The translations under genes and the position numbers were made by a program. Under the pieces are notes generated by a model. The model searched no databases and was not told where the DNA came from. It saw only the letters and a program-made list of their open reading frames with translations. Below are positions 1-9,018 of a DNA stretch of 10,518 bases, piece by piece. The stretch lies in the NCBI GenBank assembly GCA_009602725.1, contig WELB01000200.1, positions 187,869 through 198,386 of the forward strand, written 5' to 3'. The DNA is from Spirogloea muscicola. Taxonomy: Eukaryota > Streptophyta > Zygnematophyceae > Spirogloeales > Spirogloeaceae. The stretch's first letter is position 1, and each line of letters opens with the position of its first letter.

Positions 1-113
1 CGCCGCCGACGACCCCGCGCCCCGCCAGTGCGCCCTCCCGCCCCGTCGCCGCCGCCTGCTGCCCGCACTTCCTCGGGCTGGTGCTGAGCCCCCCGCCGGG
101 CCGAGGGGCGCAG
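1..113. other. GC-rich stretch left of the first recognised WDR55 exon; unassigned
   Basis: Extremely GC- and CCG-rich. The reading frame of the first recognisable WDR55 exon has a TGA at 85-87, so that exon must begin after 87. Possible acceptor AGs are at 86-87 (after a pyrimidine-biased tract), at 112-113 and at 131-132. None of the three frames across 1-84 gives a recognisable WDR55 N-terminal sequence, so this is probably intron, perhaps with an upstream exon end in it. Confidence 0.45.
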
Positions 114-2790
114 GGTGTGGGGCCGTGGCAAGGCGCACGCCGAGTCGTGCCGCGCCGTGGCTTTCCTCCACGGCGGCGCCGCGCTCGTGAGCGCTTCAGT
201 GGACAGGTCCATCCTCACCACCGACGTCGCTTCCGGCAAGCCGGTGGCCCGCCTCCTCGACGCCCACGGGTGAGCATGCCGCCCCGGCGCTGCCCACGCC
301 GTCTGCAGCCGCAGCGGTCGCAGCGAGTGCGCCTGAGTGGCCGCGTGTGACGCCGCTCCCCAGGGCGCCCGTCAACCGGGTGGTGGCGCTCTCTGAGACC
401 ACCTTGGGCTCTGGCGATGACGACGGCGGTGTCAAGGTCGGCGACGAGCCAAGCCTTCTCCTCGCTCTCATCGCTTCGAGCACACCCATGTCGCTGGCTG
501 TGCAGCCAGTCGTCGTGATCCCACGCGGCGTGCTGTATTTCAGGTGTGGGATACGCGGCAGCAGCTATGCTGCTCGGCGTTTGACAAAGTGCACTCTGAC
601 TATGTCACCGACTTTGAGCCAGTGATGGCCACCCAACAGCTGCTCTCAGTCAGGTGCGTGCTGGGCAATCGGCTCTGCCTTGCACCATGCACCTTCACAG
701 CATCGTCCTTCTCCAGCACCTAAGCAGCCGAACATTGTGTCGACCTTGAGTTTTACAACGGGCCAACTTGCCTCGACTTTCGCAAGCATCGGGCAACTGT
801 GACGAGCCCGAGCATCAGGCAGAAGTGGCAGTCACCCCAAATCAAGCGTTGCCCTAGGAGTGCTGATTTGACTGTCAAGCTAAAGTCTGCTGGATGTGAG
901 CAGCGGAGACGGTACTCTTGCTGCCATCAGCTTACGGAAGAACAAGGCAGGTCAAGCCATCCATCCAACCTGCCAGCAGCCTATTCTTGGGTCAAGCCTG
1001 GATTGCCAGTCACAGGCGAAGAGAGCCGAGAGAGAAGTCTGCACCTGGAAAAGCATACCTGCTCATTGGGAAATCCTCCTTTGGCCAGGTCGATGCAACG
1101 TCGGAGTTTGCAGATGACGAGCTCCTATCCGTCGTGCACCTCAAGGTGAGGCCAGGCGGAAGCCGGAGAGGACCAGAGTACTGAGCGAGCACACCAATCA
1201 TAGGCCAAGCACAAAGCCTCCGACTTACTGGAGGTGGCGATGTATGCCCCTCCTTGTAAATCGCTGACAGGCTGCTGCTACCTGTGCCGCTTGAGAAGGG
1301 GAGAGCAAAGAAGGTGGTGTGCGGCACCACCGGCGGCCCACTTTTGCTCTACTCCTGGGGCCACATTGAGGACTGCAGGTGGGTCAAGGCCACTCCATCC
1401 CTGCAGACCCGTGCCTCTGCCTCTTACGGCGTGGTATGCAGCTTGGCACTTTACCCTGCATTCTGCAAAGCACTTGACCAAGACCAACTTCCTCTTGTTG
1501 TCATGCAGTGATCGTTTTGTCGGCCATCCCACTTCGGTGGACACCATGCTCAAGGTCAATCCTTCTTGGGCGGTTACACCACTCTATTTGAATATATAGG
1601 GGTTGGATCGCTCTCAGCACCAATAGCAATTTGAGCGGCCACTTCCAGTGGGTGGATGACACCTCTTCCTGCCAAGCAGATTGATGAGGAGACGCTAGTG
1701 ACAGGCTCTAGTGATGGCTTCATAAGGTCTGTAGTCCTCCCTTGCAAAGCGGCAATGAATGTCAAATGCGTGCCACCCATTCTTTGTGCCTTGATTACTT
1801 GCGCTCTAGTCTGCAATTCATGGCTTGTCAAACAAAAACCAGTATAGTGTGTCCTGAAGGCCCTTGTTTTCTCTTCTGCAGGTTGATATCTGTGCTTCCA
1901 AACAAGATCCTTGATGTCATTGGCGAGCACGATGACTTTCCTGTAGAGCGGCTAGGTATGCCAGCACTTGGGACCTCTTTTTCCAGTGATCTCTGTTAGT
2001 TTCTTGTCGAGCTTGTTGGGACCAGATCATCAGCTGCAGACTTGTGAGCTTCTTTGTTACGTTGTTGTGATGGCAGCATTGTCCTGTGATGGAGCAGTTT
2101 TGGCCAGTGCGTCCCACGAGATTATCAAGGTAATTACACTCCATCCTGATTTAGATAGAGATGCCCCATGCCCTGGCCTCACTACGGTGGCCAGCTCATC
2201 TACCTTGACTATGTTGGAGATATGCCGCACTCATCATTGCTCGTGGAATACTTTCTGTATGCGTGCTTCTTACCCTCCGTGCTCTGCCTTTGACATGCTG
2301 GACAGCTGTGGGATGTGACGGATGTCATGGGTGGCGGAGGGGCTGTTAGAGAGGAAGAGCAGAGAGAAGAGGCTGGCGAGCTGAGTGGGGGCTTGTCATC
2401 TTCGTCCAGCCAGATGGGACCTGGGGAATTGATGCGGCAGGACGCGGAGGGTAGCGATGAGGATGGTGAAGTCCAAACCTGGACGGCATTGCTCTCCCGT
2501 GCTTGCTCAGAGGCTCATGCGTTCGTGCTCCTCCCGATCACCGTCTCGACGCCCATGGGCGGGTGCAGTCGAGAAGAGGGGCCCAGATGTTGCTGCTACT
2601 GGGCAACACCCCCCGCTCCACAGAGGTGGACGCTGACCCAAATGGAGCAGGGGGGCGGTGTATCATGGAGGGCCGTGCGTTGATGTGGGTGGCGGCAGGC
2701 AAAGGGAGCCGGCGGCGGCGGAGGCGTGGGAGGCAGCAGAGCGCAAGCAGACAAGGGAGGGGCGAAGGCGGCTTCTTTGCGGGCCTCTGA
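114..2790 (+). CDS. WDR55: WDR55-family WD40-repeat protein (5'-partial, 12 exons in window)
   Basis: Exons: ~114-269, 364-436, 544-653, 904-946, 1089-1145, 1296-1378, 1509-1554, 1680-1726, 1882-1955, 2077-2129, 2306-2465, 2624-2790. Joined, they give about 355 residues with no internal stop. Family signatures in order: AHAESCRAVAF, SVDRSILTTDV, APVNRVVALSETT, SGDDDGGVKVWDTRQ, SGDGTLAAISLR, SEFADDELLSVV, LLYSWGHIEDCSDRFV, VTGSSDGFIR, SVLPNKILDVIGEHDD and a final LASASHEIIKLWDV. An acidic linker (EEEQREEAGE, SDEDEVD) follows, then a basic Arg-rich stretch and a GGFFAGL tail before TGA 2788-2790. These match plant and animal WDR55 as I remember them. Family knowledge: a nucleolar/nuclear beta-propeller linked to rRNA processing; the Arabidopsis protein binds DDB1 in CUL4 ligases. 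The WDTR at 547-558 closes a DWD-box-like element, which fits that role. The N-terminal exon or exons lie to the left. The exact start of the first visible exon and of exon 6 (1296 or 1299) is uncertain. Exon 4 ends in a GC donor. Confidence 0.88.
947..1088 (+). other. GC-AG intron of the WDR55 gene with overlapping GT donor
   Basis: The exon ends AAC AAG and the intron opens with GCAGGT, close to the AG|GCAAGT consensus of GC-AG introns. It closes with TTGGCCAG. This is the only join that keeps the reading frame and gives LRKNK-VDATSEFADDELL with no gap against plant WDR55. The ordinary GT four bases downstream (951) would shift the frame and meet TGA at 1115-1117. Confidence 0.75.
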
Positions 2791-3447
2791 CGATGCCCAG
2801 ACGGCGAGAAAGCACCTTCACAAGATGACACTGCAGCTGGCCCCAGCTCAACAATGATCATAGACAGCATTCATTGGCCAACGTAGTGGACGTGAATGAT
2901 CCTCTCGGCTTGCACTCACCTCTTCAGCACGGGGCCTGATCGCCATGTCGGCTGGCTCTGCCCCTCCGTGTCTGCTTCTGGGCTGGCCAATGACAGCCAT
3001 CGCCCTCTATGGGAAGAGTCTGTACGTTCACTCCCTCTCGGGCTGGCGATTCACAGCCCTTGGAGTCCCTTTGAGAGGGCCACGGTTTCTCTCCCTGGCT
3101 GCACAGCTGGGAGGCATTGGCGCCTTCGGCCCAATGCCTCCCGTCGGCCGTTCCCCGTCGTCCGGGCTGGCATGTCACAGGCCTCGGCCCTCGTTGGAAC
3201 AGCCAGCCTTGGGAAGAAGGTAGGAATGTCGCCCATGGGTAGCGAGAGAAGAAGAGGGGCCACAACGGGCAGAGCCCCGTCGTTCCCGCCGTCGCGCAAC
3301 GTCCGCCCGCCCGCCACCGGCCGGGGGGCTCGGTCGCCCACCGAGCGCCGCGTGGCGCCGCGGGCCCCCCCGCCCGGACAAGCCCGCGGCGTCCCAGCTC
3401 CGTCAAGCGTGCCCCCAGAACAACAAGCCGCCGCCGCCGCCGCCGCC
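2791..3447. other. Intergenic region: WDR55 3' UTR and OSCA promoter/5' leader
   Basis: No conserved coding exon is visible. The left part should hold the WDR55 3' UTR; I see neither AATAAA nor TGTAA there. The middle (about 2980-3220) holds degenerate copies of a ~60 bp element. From about 3290 the sequence turns strongly GC-rich (CCGCCC, CCGG, GCGCCGCG), as expected of a GC-rich promoter or leader running into the next gene. There is no clear TATA box. Long open frames on both strands here look like by-products of GC richness. Confidence 0.6.
2980..3220. repeat. Degenerate ~60-bp tandem repeat upstream of the channel gene
   Basis: The core GGGCTGGC-N2-AT-GACAGCC at 2980-2998 recurs at 3040-3058 as GGGCTGGCGATTCACAGCC, exactly 60 bp later, and at 3164-3183 as GGGCTGGCATGTCACAGGCC, about 2x62 bp further on. 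A weaker copy (CCTGGCTGCACAGC) lies near 3094. Flanking bases also match in part: the ATCGCCCTCTATGGGAAGAG that follows the first copy resembles CTCGGCCCTCGTTGGAACAG after the last. It is read as a decayed minisatellite or a repeated regulatory element. Confidence 0.5.
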
Positions 3448-3451
3448 ATGG
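3427..3451 (+). promoter_or_regulatory. (GCC)7 run forming the start-codon context of the OSCA gene
   Basis: Seven perfect GCC triplets (3427-3447) run directly into ATGG. This gives a near-ideal eukaryotic initiation context (GCCGCCGCCATGG) and supports ATG 3448 as the start. The first hydrophobic helix of the channel begins three residues later. In frame, the repeat would read as polyalanine if translation began further upstream. Confidence 0.6.
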
Positions 3452-6400
3452 TCGCCATCTCCGGCCTCGTCACGTCCATCGTCACCTCGCTCCTCATCTT
3501 CCTGGCGCTCTGGCTGGCCTTCACGCTCCTCGTGCGCCGCCCCGGCAACGCCGTCGTCTACTACCCCGCGCGCCTCCTCAAGGGCGATGGCACACCCCCT
3601 GGCTACCGCTCCCAGGGGCCCTTCACCTGGCTCCGCCAGGCTTGGGCCGCCACCGACGACGAGGTCATCGCCTACGGCGGCCTCGACGGCTACGTCTACA
3701 TCCGCATGTTCCGCACCTGTCAGTGCCCCTCCCACTCTCGCCACAGCCCGGCGGCCCGCCACCTACTCAGCTCCGCCCCGAAATCACCTGGCCCACGCCA
3801 AAGCCCCCCCGCCGCGGCGCGGAGCCTGTGGCAGGGAAGCGCCGTACTCTGCCGGGCAGCTTCTGAGCTGGTGAAAGTAGGTCCACCGGCCCTTGCGGTG
3901 CTTGGCAGTGGGAGTTGCCAGAGTCGGTAGTTGCTGAGGCTCTTCGAGCTTGGCTGCAATTCAGCCGGGTTCGGCGGCGTCGGAATGAGGATAACTGTAA
4001 TGGGATGGACTCAGCTCCTCGGTCCTGGGCATTGCCGGCCCGGCAGCCTTGATACAAAGGCACTGCCAGCTAGTGACGCTGTCAATGAGTGAAAGCGCAG
4101 CAGTCCACCATGAGGGTGTAGTCGATGGTCCACGTACCAGAGGTCTTGGAAAATGGGGGCCTTATGCTGCGCTGTCCGTTTGGCGCCGGCGCAGCCAAGA
4201 AGCATTGGTGGTAATGACCAGGTTCTTGTGCGATTGCGAGCGTGGCCTCACCCTCGGCCTGACGAATGAATGCGTGGCTCGTCTGCAGGCGTTTACATTC
4301 TGCTCTGGGCATCTGCGTATTGCCTCATTGTCCTCATCCCAATCTGCGCAACGGTCAGTACTCAGTACCTGCCCTCAACGCAAGGCCGCGCAGTTGCCAG
4401 TATGCGCAGCCTCCGAGGGGCCTCGCAGGCTAGAACAACGACGTTGAGTCGGGCCTGGGCCTCCACTGACCTACTCCTGCTTTGGCGCTGCGCAGTCTCA
4501 CTACTACAGAGATTTCAACAGGACCCAGTCTGACAACAACAGGAAGCTGAAGTACAACGATTTTGACCTTCTTAGCATGGGCAACATCCCGGTAAGCAGG
4601 CAACGGGCTTAGATGTATGTGCACGGTGACCTAGTGTTGCACCTCATAGCCCTCATAGCCCGCCTGATGCTCAGCCCCGGGCGGGCAGCAAAGGATGCAC
4701 GTTCACCAGAGTCTGGCATTGCTGCTAGACAGTGTTGCTGCAGAGGCTATCCAGCAGCGAGCTCTTTGGTTGAGAACCTTGATCCAGAGGAATGCCGATC
4801 ACGGAGAGACTGTGTGCTAGCTTTGTGCTGGAACTGACCACCTTTTATTGTGCTGTTGACTTGCCCTGCTGCTACAGAAAGGCAGCAGCAAGATTTGGGC
4901 CTTTGCCATTGGAGCCTATTGGGTCACTTTGGGAACCATCTACTTTTGCCACAAAGCATACGCAGACGTCACTAGGCTTCGTGCTGGTTACCAGGTACGA
5001 GTCAGCGCCTCCTCAGACTGGACCAGGATGAGGCACAGGTGCAGTCAGTGGGAGGCACTGGTGCAGGCCAGGGGAAGCCGACTTGATGTGCAGGCCGTGC
5101 AGGCTCTTCGAGCCATGTTGACCAGGCAGTTAGGTCAATGCCTATCTCTAGCTCCTGATCATCCTCTTGCAGTAACATCATCGCACTCGAATGTCTGCTC
5201 GGGCAGGGTACAAGCCAAGCAAGGCCTGAACAGTATGCCATCCTTGTCCGCGACATTCCCAAGCCTGATGGCAAGGAGCTCCATGAGGACTACGTTAACT
5301 CATTCTTCACCCGTCTGTTCCCAAAGTCTTTTCTATATTCGATTATGGCTACCAAGATCAAGAAGGTCTGCACAGGACAGATTGACCAGGCCTACTACTG
5401 TCATCCCGGCGCAGCAGCTCTATAGCATGGAAACTTTCAATGCAATCAGAGAATCACTAGTGCACAAGGCATGCAATGATTGTTCACATTGTGTCTCCTC
5501 AACCTGACTCATCCTGATTTCTTCCTGGCGCATCCTGAGTTTTCCTGCTGCAGGTTGAAAAGATCTGGAAGAAGCTGGACAAAGCAAAACGGAAGCTTGC
5601 GCATGCTGAAGCAGTCTACCACGATTCAAAGAGTAACGGCAAGCGCCCGATGCACAAGACAGGTCAATGGGGCCTGTGGGGCAAGAAGGTGGATTCCATT
5701 GAATACTGGACGGAGGAGATTGCCACTTTGACCCCACAGCTTGAGGAAGCTCAGCAGTTTGCACATGAGGAGCAGACAGTTCGTGCTGCATTTGTGTTCT
5801 TCAGCAACCGCGGAGATGCAGCTGCTGCCTCTCAGTCTATGCTCTCGGAGAAAGTGGATGCCTGGCAGGTATGCATGCCTGATGTGACTTACAGCAGCTC
5901 AACTGCTTCATAGGATGTAACTATTGACCACCATAGCAGAATGTATCCTCTTAGAGGTTGTGATCTCTTACTGTGCAGACCTTGAGTTTCATACAGGCAG
6001 TTGCAGCAATGTGAAAGACAGGAACTCTTACATAAGCTCCTTATGTCGCTCTCCTGTGTGCTCAGGCCATCCCAGCACCGGAGCCTAGAGAGATCATCTG
6101 GGGGAATGTTGCCATGCCTTTGTACCAACGTACAGTGCGGGAGCTCATTGTCTATGGCATCACCTTCTTGATTATCGTGTTTTACATGGTTTGCAAGCCT
6201 CACCTCTATTGGCTCTCCATCTTATTCATGCTAGACATGCAATATAAAAGGCTTAAGATTTGGTGTGGCTTGTTAGCACATACAAGCCTGGCGGTCAAGA
6301 GGTAAATACACTTGGCAGCTCATATAGTATGTTCCAGGAGAAGCTTGTGCAACGTACTCTGGGCAGGAGCATGAGATGTCAGAGAGCTGGGCAGCTGACT

Positions 6401-8518
6401 ACAGACGACACCCTTTGTTGTCTTCAACAGATCCCTATTGGTCTTGTCTCAGCATTCACTACGCTTGACAATCTCGAAAAGAACCTGGGCTTCCTTAAGT
6501 CAGTCCTCAATATGTAAGTCAGCTGCACACCATCACACTTTCTGGTTGTGACGAATTCATTAATTTCAAGTTGCTGTCACTAATTCAAGTAGTCCTGTAC
6601 TTGAAATAGCTGGGTGAGCATCATTCTTAAGTAGTTGCATGGGCCCTTTGCTTACATAGTAACTATTGACCACTTAGCCGGGGTACTTGTTCTATTGATT
6701 GTGCAAAAGTCTCAGATTTAGTCCACTGACAGTCATTGACGAGGTAGTGATACTCCTGTTAATTGTTGTTCACTTGTTTGGCTGTGCACCTTGCAGTTCG
6801 GTGGTAAAGGCAATTCTCAATGCTTACCTTCCACAGTTAGCTTTAATTATCTTCTTGGCACTTCTGCCCAACCTGCTCCTCTTTCTCTCAAAGCTCGAAG
6901 GCATTGCAGCTCAAAGCCACCTGGAACGAGCTGCGGCTGGGAAATTTTTCTATTTCAACGTCTTCAATGTCTTCCTTGGTGTCACTCTTGCTGGCAGGTG
7001 TGATCAAACACCAACGTCTAGAGCTTGTCTATTCATCAGAGGATGCCAGATAGTCAGATGCATCCAGCCTAGAGTCATCCAGATACTGAGCCCCTGACAT
7101 TCTGTTTGTGCAGCTTATTCAACTCACTGAAGCAGATAGTCAAGAATCCTAGCTCAGTCATCAACCTACTGGGTTCAGCTCTGCCTCAGAATGCAACCTT
7201 TTTCATCAGCTTCATTGCACTCAAGTAAGTGCAAGCATGCAGTCAGCATGCAGGTCGTCTTGGTGTACCCGCTGTGTGTGGTTCCGAGGCATTTGAGCTG
7301 CTTTGTATGACTCAATGCAGTCTTCACTGTAGCGGGTGACGGCTTGACAACTCGTATTTCAGTACGTTGAAATGAGATCTGCATCTACGAAACCTCCTTA
7401 TCTGGATCAACTTGGATGCAGGTTTCTTGTTGGATACGGGCTGAGCCTCTCAAGGGTTGTGCCCCTTATCATCTTCCACCTGAAGAGACGGTTCCTCTGC
7501 AAGACTGAGCAGGAGCTGAAGGATGCTTGGGATCCTCAAGCCATTCAGTATCATACGGCCGTGCCCAATGACCTACTGATCATCATGCTGGCTCTCTGCT
7601 ACTGTGTCATCTCGCCGCTCATCCTGCCGTTTGCGTTCGCATATTTTGCAATCGGATACTTCGTCCAGAAGAATGCGGTACAACCTTTGAAGACGCCCAA
7701 ACTTGTGCTGTGCTTTGTCACAGCATGTTGAAGTCATTGAGGAGTTTCTAGAACTGCTGGCTCTGCATTGAGGTCAAAGTTAGGCAAAATGTCTGGTCGG
7801 CAGTGTCAATCTTCATTCTGCACAGACTAACAAGCATGGAGGAAATTCGTTGACAACTGTTTACTCAGCAATTGTCAAGCTCCTAGGAACTTGACTCTTG
7901 ATGCCCAATTTTCACGTCCTTGATGCAGGCACTGAATGTTCAAGAGCCAGACTACGAGAGTGCTGGTCGTATGTGGCCACATATCCACGCACGCATCCTT
8001 GCATCACTTCTCATTGCACACATCACATTCCTTGGCTACTTTGGCATTCTCCAGTTCAAGGGTACACCAATACTCGCACCCCTGCCTATCATCACGCTGG
8101 TGTACTGGCGGGTAAGGACTTCAGAAAGATTGCAGCCTATCGTAGGCCATGCTCCATCATCCCTGTGAATAGGAGTTGCATGCTGACCAGCTGGTGAGGG
8201 AAGATTCTTGCAGAGCATGCAATAGCAGTTTAAAGCATTCACATCACTGCGCAGTAACAGAATCTTTTGGCGTCTGTGCATGTACTTCTACAGTACACCA
8301 GAATCCGATTCTACCCTGCTTACTGCTACACGCCGCTGGACACGGCACAGTCGGAAGTGGCCAGCCCACCCGCCAGAGAAGAGCTTGCTGAAGCCTTCAC
8401 GGCACCAAGCATGCTCAAAGGTGGGGGTTTTGACCACCAAGAAGGCACGACTCGCTCTCATCCATTTGCGGAAGGTGGCACACTTGAAGAAGACCCTGGC
8501 AAGATTCCTCCAGTATAA
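3448..8518 (+). CDS. OSCA/CSC1-like (DUF221) mechanosensitive/hyperosmolality-gated cation channel
   Basis: Exons: 3448-3718, 4289-4353, 4496-4591, 4878-4994, 5207-5365, 5554-5868, 6066-6188, 6431-6513, 6797-6997, 7114-7224, 7422-7677, 7929-8111, 8294-8518; 734 residues, all junctions GT-AG and in phase. Family landmarks: N-terminal helix TM0 (residues ~4-30) followed by a VVYYPARLLKG segment; TM1 (~91-112); FDLLSMGNIP before TM2 (~149-168); a cytosolic RRM-like domain (~185-345) with YAILVRDIP, FYSIM-like SFLYSIM, GLWGKKVDSIEYW (276-288), AAFVFF (314-319) and APEPREIIWGN (345-355); then the pore-region helices, including LPNLLLFLSKLEG (433-445), SHLERAAAGKFFYFNVFNVFLG (450-471) and VVPLIIFHLKRRF (526-538). 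The family forms dimeric plasma-membrane channels that pass Ca2+ and other cations on membrane tension or osmotic stress (OSCA1 in Arabidopsis, TMEM63 in animals). The cytosolic tail is short (~75 residues). The paralogue type within the family cannot be settled by eye. Confidence 0.93.
3719..4288 (+). other. First intron of the OSCA gene (570 nt)
   Basis: The longest intron in the window, between a GTCAGT donor and a CTGCAG acceptor, in phase 1. Its first ~130 bases keep the high GC of exon 1; the remainder is closer to the gene average. No conserved coding exon, RNA gene or repeat was recognised in it. A long first intron may hold regulatory sites, but none can be named. Confidence 0.6.
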
Positions 8519-9018
8519 GATAGGTCCACTACTGATGCTTCGGTACCTACATACTGTGCCTTTTTGAAAACCCCAGCTGCTCCAACTTCTTGGCTTACGT
8601 TCACCTTTTAATGTAGATTATCAATGTACAATGCCGGTGACTCCAGCACATTCTTTGCATTCCCAATGAGATTCCTAGGTAGTCATATGTTACCATGTAA
8701 ATTGTATGCAATCACCTTCCACCATTGTTGTTTACTGTCTACAACTTCTTTGCATACCAGTCTCAACAGCGCCCAGATCATTGACAATTAACAATCGGCT
8801 TACTCTTTAAGTTGACGTTTGCATTAACTTTCCTGAAAAACACATGAAATCCTCAGACAAAAGCCTGGAAAATGATGACAAGCTGCTGTAACTTTCACCT
8901 GCACGACTTTGCATCTGCCTCGCACAGCAGTGTTCCAGTATTTGATCCCAAAATCAATAGGTCTGGATGATACAGACTACTCTGCCGGTCACCATCACAC
9001 TGGAGGCACTGCTACTTA
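8519..9018. other. Convergent 3' region between the OSCA and PGRL-like genes
   Basis: The two stop codons face each other across 500 bases of AT-richer DNA with no conserved exon on either strand. The 3' UTRs and poly(A) sites of both genes must lie here. No AATAAA is visible on either strand. TGTAA, the usual chlorophyte poly(A) signal, occurs on the plus strand. I found no TGTAA on the minus strand for the facing gene. Confidence 0.6.
8696..8700 (+). terminator. Candidate TGTAA polyadenylation signal of the OSCA gene
   Basis: TGTAA lies 178 bases after the TAA stop in an AT-rich stretch (CCATGTAAATTG). UGUAA is the dominant poly(A) signal of chlorophyte algae, usually 10-20 nt before cleavage. 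A second TGTAA at 8887-8891 is an alternative. A pentamer is common by chance, so this is a suggestion only. Confidence 0.35.

Noticed and set aside
2466-2683. Reading on past WDR55 exon 11 without splicing to a stop at 2683
   Set aside because: It gives an unrelated Cys/Trp-rich tail. Splicing 2465 to 2624 yields the acidic linker, basic stretch and FFAGL end seen across the family.
2924-3548. Minus-strand open frames of 160 and 165 codons over the intergenic region and OSCA exon 1
   Set aside because: They overlap a firmly conserved exon on the other strand, and their Gly/Arg/Ala composition reflects GC-rich sequence. No family was recognised.
3719-3930. Reading on past OSCA exon 1 without splicing (open frame to 3930)
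   Set aside because: The product after residue 90 is Pro/Ala/Ser-rich and unlike the family. The GT at 3719-3720 joined to the exon at 4289 restores TM1.
4642-4660. CCTCATAGC direct doublet in OSCA intron 3
   Set aside because: Two copies of a nine-base word in an intron; no larger unit or function can be argued.
3937-5113. 13-mer AGGCTCTTCGAGC at 3937-3949 and 5101-5113, a possible hairpin
   Set aside because: About one 13-base match is expected by chance in 10 kb, and the GCTC/GAGC stem is only four base pairs.
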